Below, piece after piece: positions 25,285 to 34,943 of a stretch of 64,000 nt of DNA. Both the position numbers and the translations under genes were made by a program. The notes beneath the pieces are model-generated. The model had not been told where the DNA came from, made no database searches, and saw only the letters and a program-made list of their open reading frames with translations. This DNA is from Chitinophaga tropicalis. Lineage in GTDB: Bacteria > Bacteroidota > Bacteroidia > Chitinophagales > Chitinophagaceae. The first letter of the stretch is position 1. Each line of letters starts with the position of its first letter. The DNA lies in contig NZ_WRXN01000003.1 in the NCBI RefSeq assembly GCF_009758205.1, forward strand, positions 124,001 through 188,000. The letters are read 5' to 3'.

Positions 25285-25878
25285 TCAAATGCCTTGCCTG
25301 ATAATGTCTCGCGCGATATAACCAATCTTGTATACGGCACTCCTGGATTTTCGAAAGCCTGGATGGCTGAAGCCTAACATGTGCATGTATTCGTGCATGT
25401 AGTGTCCGGCTAGGGATGCAGTATCTTTTGTATCGTAGAATTTTTTGAGCTTTTCCCTGCATATTGCCGTTACGCCATCACCCCGCCCGTCTATTCCAAT
25501 TGTTCCCGCCCATGATCCTGGTTTGCAATTGTTGATCCATCTGGTACCATCTTGCTCAATGGTGATGATCCGTGCATGCAGGTCGACGACGGAATCTTTT
25601 CCTCCAGGTCCTTGTACTTCATGAGCGTTCATTATCTTCTCCCAGATTTTTTGACTGGTTAAGCCATTTGTTCTGGTGAAGGAGCCCTGGCGGACGGCAT
25701 TTTTGAATCGGGTTGAGTTTAGGACAACTTGTAGCTTTTCGCAGGCTGCGTAAGCGAAACTTTCGTAGTCTTCATAGCCGGTGAGTGTGTGCATTTTGAC
25801 GGATACTTGCGCCCGACTGGATTGCGTGAACAGGAGTGTGGCTAAGATGCTGAGTGAGAGTGGTTTGGGGATTGTCAT
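25285..25878 (-). CDS. Secreted metzincin-type zinc protease
   Basis: A 197-residue protein with an N-terminal signal peptide (about 1-24, ending SSRAQ). The extended metzincin zinc motif HExxHxxGxxH is present as HEYMHMLGFSH, with His162, Glu163, His166, Gly169 and His172. No propeptide or C-terminal sorting domain is visible, so it is a minimal protease released to the periplasm or exterior. Two cysteines (118 and 140) may form a disulphide. The region before it up to 26255 holds no gene. Substrate unknown. Confidence 0.75.
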   Translation of the reverse strand: MTIPKPLSLSILATLLFTQSSRAQVSVKMHTLTGYEDYESFAYAACEKLQVVLNSTRFKNAVRQGSFTRTNGLTSQKIWEKIMNAHEVQGPGGKDSVVDLHARIITIEQDGTRWINNCKPGSWAGTIGIDGRGDGVTAICREKLKKFYDTKDTASLAGHYMHEYMHMLGFSHPGFRKSRSAVYKIGYIARDIIRQGI

Positions 25879-26255
25879 AATGTTTGGTTGTGGGACAAAT
25901 ATACTCTATGATGGACATACAGCAATGTAAAGTTAATTATCTTTAGAAAAATTGAAATTTATGTGATGGATGATTATCATCATGAAAGAGCAGTATCTTT
26001 AATATCCTGTACCTTGCCTTGTAATGTTTTTGAAGAATAAATAAGTATTGTGATTTTTCGATAAGGATAACTTTTTCTATAGTTGTGAAAATTCACATTC
26101 TGTTGGAAGGGACTACTCGGGGAGAAAACGCTATCAACAATAAAACAGCTCAATTAAGTAAACAGAAGAACGAAAAGTGCATGTCATTTGTGATGCAACC
26201 AAAATGAAAACATCGATGAGATTTTACTCATCGATATTTCGGCAGTAGAAATGAA
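25879..26255. other. Intergenic region upstream of the metzincin gene
   Basis: AT-rich and without a recognisable gene. It contains the leftward terminator of the lipoprotein gene at its right end and presumably the metzincin promoter at its left end. Confidence 0.5.
26205..26235 (-). terminator. Terminator of the lipoprotein gene
   Basis: ATCGATGAG (26212-26220) pairs perfectly with CTCATCGAT (26227-26235) around a 6-nt loop. Read leftward it is followed by GTTTTCATTTT. It lies 20 bp after the stop codon of the lipoprotein gene. Confidence 0.7.
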
Positions 26256-27005
26256 TTATAATGCCCTTGCACTCAGCGACTGTGTAATAGTAATAGTTAT
26301 TGGGGGACGAGGTTGAATGTTAGCTGGCATTACCGCCGTAAATGTACCATAGACGTTAACTATGAAAGAAAGGGCAACTCCTTCAATCATGACTGCCCCC
26401 TGGCAAGAACCACTATATGATCCGCTTCCAGCGGATGTATACATTGTAATAAATGATTCATTAATCGTGCCTATGCCAGAATAGGTGATATGGGGTTGCG
26501 TCGCATCTGTGCCCAAAAATTGTTTTGTTTGAAAATTCTTCGTCACACCATTATCTGTAGATATCCAGCTATATCCAATGTCAACAGTCGTATTGTAGGT
26601 AGTTGAAATAGAAGTTAAATAGGCACTACCTACAGTAGCACCAGACACTATACTGTTATGATAGTGATAAACATCAGTTCCTGAATTTGCAAGTGTACCT
26701 ACACCCCGACGAACGTTTTGCATTTCAACCGATGTCAGTTCCATTATTTGAGAACTCTGAACGCTCATTTTGTTAAGTTGTTGAAAAAACTCGTATGCTT
26801 CCTTATAGGTGTCAAACTTAGGCATTGACTTTTCGTTTTCCAGAGTACGCGCTGTAGATAATGGCTGCAACTTCACTTTTTGTTCCAACAATGCTTTATA
26901 ATCTGGTTGCGCAAGTTTTGTTAGAGTGGGGGATTTATCTTCTTTGCTACAGCTTGTAAAGAAAATGGTGAACATTGTAGCAACAGTAATAGAGAATTTT
27001 TTCAT
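26256..27005 (-). CDS. Secreted lipoprotein of unknown function
   Basis: A 249-residue protein from the ATG at 27005. The longer frame to 27062 runs into the upstream gene and lacks a signal. The lipobox is FFTSCSKED with Cys at about residue 18. The mature part has a short helical region (DTYKEAYEFFQQLNKM) and then a Thr/Ser/Gly-rich beta domain (AGSGSYSGSCQGAVMIEGVA). It is probably anchored at the outer membrane or surface. It lies 19 bp after the next gene and is probably co-transcribed with it. No family recognised. Confidence 0.7.
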   Translation of the reverse strand: MKKFSITVATMFTIFFTSCSKEDKSPTLTKLAQPDYKALLEQKVKLQPLSTARTLENEKSMPKFDTYKEAYEFFQQLNKMSVQSSQIMELTSVEMQNVRRGVGTLANSGTDVYHYHNSIVSGATVGSAYLTSISTTYNTTVDIGYSWISTDNGVTKNFQTKQFLGTDATQPHITYSGIGTINESFITMYTSAGSGSYSGSCQGAVMIEGVALSFIVNVYGTFTAVMPANIQPRPPITITITQSLSARAL

Positions 27006-27024
27006 GTGGGCTAATATATTTAGG

Positions 27025-27765
27025 TTAAAAGAAACGCATATTTTTAATAGGCACATTCTCATCCTGTGGGATCGAAGTAGGAAGCTTTAAGAGGCTATCT
27101 GGAATAGAGGTGGCTGTTATAGCTGATATGATGAATAGTACTTGTCCCTGAGCCTGAGTTCCGTTCCAGGCAGGAACCTGAATACTCATAACCTCAAAGG
27201 GAAAATCCGATAAGAAATTATTAAGCGGTGAATGCAACCCTAATTTATTTTTTGAATAGTAGAACGTTATAGTATCTATATCATGGACGGCTATTCCTTT
27301 AAAACAACGTAGCCCAGCTATCCAAACCGAATCTTCCTGCCTGATGATGGCCTTTCTGTTCTGAGTGTTAGGATTTGTTCTATAGAAAATCTCGAATTGG
27401 TTTTGAGGTAATGGTGTTTTCGAGATACGAAGTAAGGAGTCTTTATAATAATATATATAACTCATCTGTTTGCTCCTGTCAATCAAATAAGAAGGATGTG
27501 CCAGACTTGCTGTCAATGTACTCCTAATTATACCACGTTGAGTAGTTGTCGTAGACTCATTCTGAGTCAAAGTGTCTTTTCGTAGAATTAAACTATCGTG
27601 TATATAATACCTGTAAGCATAGTATGCTGCAGTTGCAGTATCTATTTTTATTCCATTTGGGATAAAATACATACGGATATCTACGATACCCTGATCAGCC
27701 TTCGACCTCAATATTAAAGGATGTACAAATAGATAAAAGAGGGAAATGATCAAAATGTGGTGCAT
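27025..27765 (-). CDS. Secreted hypothetical protein
   Basis: A 246-residue protein with a hydrophobic N-terminus that could be a signal peptide (HHILIISLFYLFVHPLIL). The mature sequence is beta-rich, with segments such as SVWIAGLRCFKGIAVHDIDTI followed by YYSKNKLGLHSPLNNFLSDF. This resembles GLPGLI-like Bacteroidota proteins in style, but I cannot confirm a family. It is the first gene of a two-gene leftward unit with the downstream lipoprotein. Confidence 0.6.
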   Translation of the reverse strand: MHHILIISLFYLFVHPLILRSKADQGIVDIRMYFIPNGIKIDTATAAYYAYRYYIHDSLILRKDTLTQNESTTTTQRGIIRSTLTASLAHPSYLIDRSKQMSYIYYYKDSLLRISKTPLPQNQFEIFYRTNPNTQNRKAIIRQEDSVWIAGLRCFKGIAVHDIDTITFYYSKNKLGLHSPLNNFLSDFPFEVMSIQVPAWNGTQAQGQVLFIISAITATSIPDSLLKLPTSIPQDENVPIKNMRFF

Positions 27766-27921
27766 CGAGGTTCGGATTAACGAGGTAACTGATGAGGAAC
27801 TTATATTAACATGTAATGTTAATATTAATACCCAAGCCTCCTTACATTAATCATAACCAATTATACCCGGATTTTAATGTGCCAAGGGCCGGAATACATG
27901 TCAATGTAATTACATCATGAT

Positions 27922-28068
27922 GTGGTCCAGGTAGAGCGTACGGTGGAGAATAAAGGTGACAAGCTGCCGGAAATAGAGGTAGCCTTGATGCCTGGATTTT
28001 TGGATGGTACTTCAGCTCAGGCCCGGGAAAGCAGTAATGAGCTGCTTAATAAATTACTCTCAGCGTAG
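27922..28068 (+). pseudogene. Short coding remnant (C-terminal fragment)
   Basis: From a GTG at 27922 the frame runs 48 codons (VERTVENKGDKLPEIEVALM, then an LDGTSAQARESSNELLNKLL segment). It reads like a genuine C-terminus rather than random sequence. An in-frame stop lies shortly upstream, and the end overlaps the 3' end of the OmpA gene on the other strand. No family recognised. Confidence 0.3.
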
Positions 28069-29860
28069 AGCGCCTGTTCTTTTGGTGCTCTGCTTCACTA
28101 CAAGGTACACCGTCTCCACAATCATTTACCAGCCCTCTTTCTCCCAGGTTCTCATAATAAAGATGGCTTGGGGGAATTCCCTGTTTGATGAGGTAGTCAA
28201 TGACAGCATAACAACGAAGTGCAGTAAGGTTATTATTGTATTCGAATGACCCACGACTGTCAGCATAGGAATATATCATGAGCTTCCAATCCTTATGTTG
28301 TTTTAGTACGGTGGCCACTCTGTCTAATAATTCTTTAGAGCTTGTCAGCAATATACCACTGTTATAATCATAATAGAAACAAAGCTGCTCCAGCTTATGA
28401 ATTAAGCCAGTATCGACAGCTTTAGGTGGATTTATTGTTTTTGCTATACTATCCTGGGCTTCAGGTGCTGGAGGAGGTGTAAGTACGGGCGCAACTGGTT
28501 GAAGATTTTTTAAATTTTCAGTAAAATGATTATCCAGGAAATGATATACGTCATCTCCTCCAGTACCACCTTCGCGGTTGGATGAAAGGTAGCCTTCATA
28601 ATGATTGTCTTTCATGATAAATCCCAGGTCATCACCTCCGGAATTATATGGGTTCCGAAGGTTCAAAGGGGGCGTCCATTCACCCCGGCTACCGGATGCA
28701 CGGAAGATATCGAACCCTCCTATACCAGGATGTCCTTTACTTGAGAAATAAAGTGCACCGTCTTCATTGATCGTAGGGAAGCTTTCTTCCCAACGGGTAT
28801 TTATTTCACGACCACAATTTTTAGCCTGCCCCCAGGCGCCATTTGCCTGTTGCTCGCTATACCAGATATCTGTTTTGCCTACCCCGCCGGGCCGGTCAGA
28901 AACAAAATAAAGTGTCTGTCCATCCTCACTTAGCACCGCATTGCCGGTATAACTACCTGGAAAGTTCAATGTGGTTAAAGGCAGTAGTGGCGACCATGTG
29001 TCGCCCTTCCTTACAGACATGAATAAGGACATTAACCGTTCTCCATTCAGGGGGCCTTTCCGGGTTTTATTGAAAACATCCTTATTGGCTTCGCTTAATG
29101 TAATATAGGCAGTATCTTCCCGCCTGTTGAAGCATACGGGCCCTATATGATACGGGAGTTTTTTAAGCAGATCCGGCAATACTTCTTCCAGGTAAGTATT
29201 TGCGTTGCTACCTTTCTCGTATTGCCTATAAATATATGGTTTAAAATATGGCTCATTCACTCTGAGATCAATAAGGGGATTCCGCTCAGACCCTGTGCTG
29301 AGCGACATTTTACGATATCCATTTGAAACCAGCAGCAATCCTTTTTTTACGACCCCACTTATCCAGTCAGCACCTTCAGAATTCAGCTCTTTAATACTTT
29401 CTATCGCAACGGTGGAGCCTGCGGACTTCCATTTAACAGCGCTATCACAACCGGACAGCAGGAGCTGTTTCCATTGCAGGCTATCGGCATTAGTAGTTTG
29501 ATAAAGTGCTATATATTTTCTTGCGGTATCATAAGCTCCTATACTCATCTGCATTTCTCCATAATATAAGTTAGCATAGGAAGGCTTCTCGGGGCGACCG
29601 AGCAGACGTAAATAATAATAACCGGCATCTTCGAACCTGGCCATCTCTACATAACAATGTGCCAGTTTTTCCAGTACAACAATTGGGGTCTTTCTTCCCT
29701 TCCTTTGCTCCACCTTGCCATACAAACCAGCAGCTACTGCATATTCCTGGCGTACAAATGCTTCATTTCCCAGCTCTTCCAGGCTTTTATCTTCCTGGGC
29801 TTTTATCTCCGGCGATATGAACAAATATATGATGACGAATAGTATTGGATAACGTAACAT
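28046..29860 (-). CDS. OmpA-family protein with TPR and PD40 repeats, T9SS-associated
   Basis: A 604-residue outer-membrane-associated protein. It has a signal peptide (about 1-21), a TPR-like helical region (25-130), WD40-like PD40 blades (for example YFVSDRPGGVGKTDIWYSE and YFSSKGHPGIGGFDIFR), and a C-terminal OmpA peptidoglycan-binding domain (MIYSYADSRGSFEYNNNLTA and a NRRSTLRVIY end). This architecture is common next to PorP/SprF proteins in Bacteroidota, where it links type IX-secreted proteins to the envelope. It is the third gene of the leftward GH74-PorP-OmpA unit, 12 bp after PorP. Confidence 0.88.
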   Translation of the reverse strand: MLRYPILFVIIYLFISPEIKAQEDKSLEELGNEAFVRQEYAVAAGLYGKVEQRKGRKTPIVVLEKLAHCYVEMARFEDAGYYYLRLLGRPEKPSYANLYYGEMQMSIGAYDTARKYIALYQTTNADSLQWKQLLLSGCDSAVKWKSAGSTVAIESIKELNSEGADWISGVVKKGLLLVSNGYRKMSLSTGSERNPLIDLRVNEPYFKPYIYRQYEKGSNANTYLEEVLPDLLKKLPYHIGPVCFNRREDTAYITLSEANKDVFNKTRKGPLNGERLMSLFMSVRKGDTWSPLLPLTTLNFPGSYTGNAVLSEDGQTLYFVSDRPGGVGKTDIWYSEQQANGAWGQAKNCGREINTRWEESFPTINEDGALYFSSKGHPGIGGFDIFRASGSRGEWTPPLNLRNPYNSGGDDLGFIMKDNHYEGYLSSNREGGTGGDDVYHFLDNHFTENLKNLQPVAPVLTPPPAPEAQDSIAKTINPPKAVDTGLIHKLEQLCFYYDYNSGILLTSSKELLDRVATVLKQHKDWKLMIYSYADSRGSFEYNNNLTALRCYAVIDYLIKQGIPPSHLYYENLGERGLVNDCGDGVPCSEAEHQKNRRSTLRVIY

Positions 29861-29872
29861 ATCATTCTACAT

Positions 29873-30874
29873 TTAAAAATAGCGGGGGCTATAAACACTG
29901 AACTTCCTTGAAGGAAACAGGATGCCAATTGATATTTCATGAGAGCCACCCTGTGCATCTCTCATCTGGTTAATATTCAGATCGTAGGCGTAACCTATTC
30001 GGTATCTGCCGGAAATATAATATTCAATGATAGCACTTGCAGCATTTCGTTGCTCCAGCCTGGACGGAAGCTCTTTCTTCCATATAGGCACAGATGTTCT
30101 GTAAGAACCTCCAATCCATAATACCTGGTCTATTAACAACATTGTTGTAAGATCCACAGCTGTAGGGCCATTAAGGTCATCTTTAAGCATCAGGGAGGGT
30201 TTAAATTTCAGATGTTCGGATATTGGCGCCATGCAGCCAGCAGAGAGGTACAGGTGCCGGGTCTTCCGGATATTTTCATAGTTATAGCCTTTCCATTTAA
30301 AATCGGAAGTGATCACATTGCTAAAGAGGTCCAGTACAGAAGCACTGATAAAAAAAGAAGGAGAATGGTAGAATATTCCAAACCTTGCATCCGGTGAAAA
30401 GGCATTCACACCACCAGCAGGGAAAACAGCATCTTCCGGATCAAAGTATTGCAGGCTGTTTCCATCCAGGTGATACTGGGAGATGCCTATTCCCAATCCA
30501 AAGCTTAGCCTGCGTGTGTTGTCATCATCCAGAGAAATGATGTACGAATACGAGCCATATACTGAATAGGATTTTTGTGGGCCCAGCATATCATTTGTTA
30601 ACTGAAGTCCCAGCCCTATAGCGGTGCGGGACTTCATAGGATGTAATGGGCCATCCACGGATACTCCCGCTGTACGGGGGGCTCCAGGTAAACCTGTCCA
30701 TTGCTGCCGGTAATTACAGTTTAGATACAGCGCATCTTTATAGCCAGCATAAGCTGGATTTACACTCAGCCCATTGAAAGCATACTGGCTAAACTGCACA
30801 TCCTGCTGGGCACGTATCCGAAACGAGATCAACATTAATATTGCACAAAGGCAATATTTTAATCCTGCATGCAT
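29873..30874 (-). CDS. PorP/SprF-family type IX secretion outer-membrane protein
   Basis: A 333-residue beta-barrel protein. The start is the ATG at 30874 before GLKYCLCAILMLISF; an earlier in-frame start at 30904 overlaps the upstream gene. A signal peptide ends near IRAQ and is followed by the family signature QDVQFSQYAFNGLSVNPAYA. Alternating amphipathic strands continue to the end. PorP/SprF proteins anchor or pass type B T9SS cargo at the outer membrane. It lies 5 bp after the GH74 gene and 12 bp before the OmpA gene, a classic operon for one dedicated cargo. Confidence 0.93.
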   Translation of the reverse strand: MHAGLKYCLCAILMLISFRIRAQQDVQFSQYAFNGLSVNPAYAGYKDALYLNCNYRQQWTGLPGAPRTAGVSVDGPLHPMKSRTAIGLGLQLTNDMLGPQKSYSVYGSYSYIISLDDDNTRRLSFGLGIGISQYHLDGNSLQYFDPEDAVFPAGGVNAFSPDARFGIFYHSPSFFISASVLDLFSNVITSDFKWKGYNYENIRKTRHLYLSAGCMAPISEHLKFKPSLMLKDDLNGPTAVDLTTMLLIDQVLWIGGSYRTSVPIWKKELPSRLEQRNAASAIIEYYISGRYRIGYAYDLNINQMRDAQGGSHEISIGILFPSRKFSVYSPRYF

Positions 30875-30879
30875 ATTTA

Positions 30880-33800
30880 TTATTTTCTTTTTAATAGGAT
30901 CCATCCTGTATATGTCTTCTTACTATCCACACCTTCTATTACCAGTTTATAGTAATAAGTCCCTTCGCTCAATCCTGCCCCATCCCAATTGTTATTGTAA
31001 GCGGCCGACTGATAGACCATATTTCCCCAGCGATTAAATACGAACAATGATGCAGGTGGATATTTTTCAAGTCCTTTTATAATAAAATATTCATTCTTTC
31101 CATCCCCGTTCGGGCTCATGGCATTGGCAAAAACTAATGCTGCATCTCCGGGAATAGTGACTATGGTTGTACCTGTATCTCCTGTGCAATCTGGCGATGC
31201 AGGATCACAACCGGAGGTCGGTTTTGTACTGGTGCCATCTGTTGCTGATGCTGTGTTGACAATTACGGGGATGCTATCCAGGTTGTCAGCAGCTTTTACA
31301 ATCATCGTGATCGTTGTGGTGGCGCCTGTCGCTATTTCCCCTACATTCCAGGTGACGATGTTGGATGCAGGATCATATGTCCCGTTGTTGCCTGCACTTA
31401 CAAAAGAGGTATGTTCAGGTATGGGATCAGTGACCACCAGGTGATCGACGGCTACATTGCCTGTATTCCTGATATGGATGGTATAAGTAAGTGCTTCATC
31501 AGGTTTTACCTGATCATTGCCGGAGGCGGTCACCACTGTTTTCCAGCATTCCCAGTTATTCAGCTTATCTACAGGGATATTGGTAGAAGGGCCACTGGTA
31601 GGATTTGTATCAGGATTACCGGGATCATTAGTCATTGGTGGAGAAGTAGGCTGGTTGCCTTTTCCATTGCCGTTATCTACTCCGGCAGTATTGATGATAT
31701 TTGTTGCACCGGTAAGATCACTGGCTACTTTCACAATAAAGCTACGGGTGATATCTGCTGACCCTACTGGAATTTCAGCGATGGTCCAGTAGAGTTTTTT
31801 GTTACCATCGGGTGTGATCCCTTCATCTGCACTTACAAACTCCGTATAGGCGGGGATGGTATCTACTATCCTGACGTTTTCGAGCTTTATACTACCTGTA
31901 TTGCGGATATGTATCGTGTAGGTAATGAGGTCTCCTGTAGTAACGCCGCCTTTAGTACCGGAAGGAGTATATTGGGCACTCTTCCAGTTCAGGGACAGCT
32001 TGCCGTTATCTACAGGGATCTTTGTGGAAGGCTCGTCAGGATCCGGATTAGTTTTTGGATTATTTGGATTGGATGGATCGGGTGGTGTAGTTGGATGCTG
32101 GCCTGTGCCATCACCGTTATCTACATCGGCGGTATTGGTGATATATCCGGCGTTGGTCAGGTCACTGGCTACTTTGACGATAAAGCTGCGGGTGATGTCT
32201 GCTGACCCTACAGGGATATTAGTGATCGTCCAGGTAAGTTTGCCATTTCCATCTGGCGTGATGCCGCCATCTGCACTTACAAATACGGTGAATGCAGGGA
32301 CGGTGTCTATGACATTGACGTTGTTCAGCGCCACATTTCCGGTGTTCCTTATATGAATGGTGTAGGTGATCTCATCGCCTGATTTTACCGTTCCATTCTT
32401 ACCTGTTCCCGTATAGGCCGCGCTTTTCCAATTAGCGGACCTTTTGTTATTTTCTTCCCAGTAAATTAAACCTCTTCCTCCGCCGGCACTCATATAGACC
32501 CTTCCTGCAACGTTCATGTCTCCTATCAGCAACGGCGCGCCTGCGAACTTATGGGCGTCGTCGTTTATCCTGGTCCATGTAGCACCTTGATCTGTTGATC
32601 TGAAAAGTCCCGTCACGCCGGAGACTGTTCCCCAGATGAAGATAACAGGATAGCTGGATCCGGACATCGCCTTTCCTATCCCAACTGTTTTACAATAAGT
32701 TACATTTGAAACAGTCGTATAAGCTGCTCCATAGTTAGTTGAATATTTTAATCCATTGCGGCCAAGCGGTACCCACACATGCCCTTCAAAGCCCGGTACT
32801 GTCCGGATCAAGGCCGCCTCCCACGGATAATTCGCGGTTGACGCGCCCGGCGTGCCCGCTACTGAAAAACTGACTCCTTTATTGGAGCTTCTCAGCATTT
32901 GCCCGTTAGTTGGATTGTATATATAAAAATAGTTCGGATTTACCTGGTCAGCGACCGGAGAAGCGTCTCTGAGGGATACCCCTGAACAGTCAGACCAGGC
33001 GCCTCCGTTGTTCGTCGTATAGTAGGTAGTTGCCGAACCTCCGGGGCAATGTAGTATAGTCCCTCCGTCTGCGCTGATGGCCACCCTTCCATCTGTACCT
33101 TTATTAGTGGCGCATCCCATCCATGAAGCACCCTTATCAGTGGAATAGTATACAACGCTTCCTGTGTTCGCAGCTCTTACAACTTTGCTTGTGTTGCCGG
33201 CAGCATAAGCGATGCTCTGGTTATTCTGATCTGAAGGTGCGAGTTTATTTGCGGGATAAGAAGTCAGCGGCTCATGCACAAAGCCTGTTACATCTCCAAA
33301 GGAAGAAATAACCGGCCCTCCGGGAATGCTTATCCCGTCAAGCAACGCTGTTTCTTCAATCCCGATCACATCGTATTTCCACGTAGGATTTACGGCTGTA
33401 ATATCCGAACATGTATATATTCCGCCTCCGCCGACCACCCGCACTTTTGAAAGATTGGACTGGTCAAACTCGATACAGTCCATCCAATTAACCGCACCTC
33501 CGTCAGACCATCCCATGCCGTTACTATCATAGGTGGCGTTCCTGCCGTTTTTAAGCGTCCAGGTTGATCCGCCATCGGTAGAAAGGAAAACAAAGTCTCC
33601 CCAACCGGTACCAAACTGGTTGTTCCAATACAAGCCGCAGGAAGAAACTACTACCCGGTTAACATTAGTCGGGTCTATACTTACGCCTCCGTATGAATAA
33701 TCCTTCGAATGAACGGGGGTAACGTTTGTCCACAGACCGGTAGCTGTGTTGAGCTTATACAACTTCCCATCTCCTCCACTGGATTGCGGGCCCGCATCGT

Positions 33801-34605
33801 CCGAATAGGTAACATACATGGTAGTTCCCTGCAGCGCAGCCCTGCGAGGCATAAAACCGGTGGTTGCAGAGATGTCGGTAAAGGTTGTTCCTCCATCTGT
33901 ACTTTTATAAATATTTGCGCCTCCCGTGCGGGAAACACCTATGTACATGGTTTGAGTTGCGCCGCCCACTACGCTGCCGGAGGGATCATAAACCACAAAA
34001 CATATTCCGTTCTCATTAGGAGTAGTAGTTACGCCGTTCCAGGCAAGGTTCCAGGTAAGGCCGGCATCTGTACTCTTCCATAATCCGTTTGCCCGGGTTC
34101 CACAGAATAATATGTTACTGTTGTTCGGATCTACCACCAGACGTTCTCCGTTTCCGCGTCCGGGCCCATTTCCATGCGCTTTAAATTTAGCCGTAACATC
34201 TGTATAGGTAAAAGTATTTCCTTTGTCCGTAGATTTCAGTATAGCCGTTCTTCCGCTGTTGATATAGGAGGTGCCGCAAAGCATATACACATTATTAGGG
34301 TTCTGTGGGTCCAGCGCCAAAGCTTCCACACCATAAAATCCATTTTCAGACTCGTCAAGCCAGTCTAGCAGCTCAATCCATTTATTGTTCGCTGCATCCC
34401 AGCGGTAAGCTCCGCCTACATCTGTGCGGCAGTACCTGTCGCCGGATGTTTTGTGGGTAACGATCCCAGTCACAAATCCGCCACCACCAATAGGTGCGTT
34501 TTTCCAGACATAGCTGGCGGTTTGGGCCCTCACTTGATAGCCCTGAAATACAATGATCAGGAGAAATAAACAAGGAAAGGCAAGTGCTTTCTGTCTGAAT
34601 TGCAT
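30880..34605 (-). CDS. GH74-like xyloglucanase with DUF11 repeats and T9SS type B sorting domain
   Basis: A 1241-residue secreted protein. The start is the ATG at 34605, preceded by AGAAG; an ATG at 34623 is also possible. After the signal peptide (ends YQVRAQ) the N-terminal 700 residues match GH74 exoglucanase/xyloglucanase propellers: APIGGGGFVTGIVTH, YCRTDVGGAYRWD, NGERLVVDPNNSNILFCGT and BNR-type motifs such as LWKSTDAGLTW. Three DUF11 repeats follow (TYTIHIRNTGN, three copies). The C-terminus is a T9SS type B sorting domain (MSPNGDGKNEYF ... FNRWGNMVYQS ... YYYKLVIEG). It is probably exported and attached at the surface, acting on xyloglucan or a related glucan. Catalytic residues were not verified. 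Confidence 0.85.
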   Translation of the reverse strand: MQFRQKALAFPCLFLLIIVFQGYQVRAQTASYVWKNAPIGGGGFVTGIVTHKTSGDRYCRTDVGGAYRWDAANNKWIELLDWLDESENGFYGVEALALDPQNPNNVYMLCGTSYINSGRTAILKSTDKGNTFTYTDVTAKFKAHGNGPGRGNGERLVVDPNNSNILFCGTRANGLWKSTDAGLTWNLAWNGVTTTPNENGICFVVYDPSGSVVGGATQTMYIGVSRTGGANIYKSTDGGTTFTDISATTGFMPRRAALQGTTMYVTYSDDAGPQSSGGDGKLYKLNTATGLWTNVTPVHSKDYSYGGVSIDPTNVNRVVVSSCGLYWNNQFGTGWGDFVFLSTDGGSTWTLKNGRNATYDSNGMGWSDGGAVNWMDCIEFDQSNLSKVRVVGGGGIYTCSDITAVNPTWKYDVIGIEETALLDGISIPGGPVISSFGDVTGFVHEPLTSYPANKLAPSDQNNQSIAYAAGNTSKVVRAANTGSVVYYSTDKGASWMGCATNKGTDGRVAISADGGTILHCPGGSATTYYTTNNGGAWSDCSGVSLRDASPVADQVNPNYFYIYNPTNGQMLRSSNKGVSFSVAGTPGASTANYPWEAALIRTVPGFEGHVWVPLGRNGLKYSTNYGAAYTTVSNVTYCKTVGIGKAMSGSSYPVIFIWGTVSGVTGLFRSTDQGATWTRINDDAHKFAGAPLLIGDMNVAGRVYMSAGGGRGLIYWEENNKRSANWKSAAYTGTGKNGTVKSGDEITYTIHIRNTGNVALNNVNVIDTVPAFTVFVSADGGITPDGNGKLTWTITNIPVGSADITRSFIVKVASDLTNAGYITNTADVDNGDGTGQHPTTPPDPSNPNNPKTNPDPDEPSTKIPVDNGKLSLNWKSAQYTPSGTKGGVTTGDLITYTIHIRNTGSIKLENVRIVDTIPAYTEFVSADEGITPDGNKKLYWTIAEIPVGSADITRSFIVKVASDLTGATNIINTAGVDNGNGKGNQPTSPPMTNDPGNPDTNPTSGPSTNIPVDKLNNWECWKTVVTASGNDQVKPDEALTYTIHIRNTGNVAVDHLVVTDPIPEHTSFVSAGNNGTYDPASNIVTWNVGEIATGATTTITMIVKAADNLDSIPVIVNTASATDGTSTKPTSGCDPASPDCTGDTGTTIVTIPGDAALVFANAMSPNGDGKNEYFIIKGLEKYPPASLFVFNRWGNMVYQSAAYNNNWDGAGLSEGTYYYKLVIEGVDSKKTYTGWILLKRK
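31150..32435 (-). repeat. Three long in-frame DUF11 repeats
   Basis: Three units of about 400-440 bp encode NW(K/E)... TYTIHIRNTG ... SADITRSFIVKVASDL. The first two share long identical protein stretches, including GSADITRSFIVKVASDL. The third is more diverged. They are separated by Pro/Asn/Asp-rich spacers. Recombination between units could change stalk length. Confidence 0.8.
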
Positions 34606-34651
34606 GTATCTTCTGAAGGACATGAAAAAGGAATTTTTCGTAGAGTTCAAA

Positions 34652-34943
34652 TTATTTGCCACCCGCCACAATGGCATCAATGGTACGTTTATCAAGCGCG
34701 GTATTATTCCGCCTGTTCAAAGCACCGCCCGTATCCCGGTAAAAGGGTTTAATGCCATTGGCTATGAGCTGTCTGGTTACATAGGTCAAAGCCGGATTGT
34801 TTGTGTAACAGGCCAGCATGCACGAAAGCGGTGCCATGATCGTTCAATGGCAGTTTTTCAACAGCGGCGACCTTCTCTTTCTTGCAGGCCCACGCAATGG
34901 TAACAGGCGCACAGGCCAGTGTGCACAGGTTTGTGATCTTCAT
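34652..34943 (-). pseudogene. Possible frameshifted small lipoprotein or secreted protein
   Basis: One frame begins MKITNLCTLACAPVTIAWACKK, a signal or lipobox-like start, and continues to about 34810. A second frame, offset by one base, then reads SCMLACYTNNPALTYVTRQL ... KRTIDAIVAGGK to a stop at 34652. Joined with one shift, they form a plausible protein of about 95 residues. A sequencing error or real frameshift would explain it. No family recognised. Confidence 0.3.
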
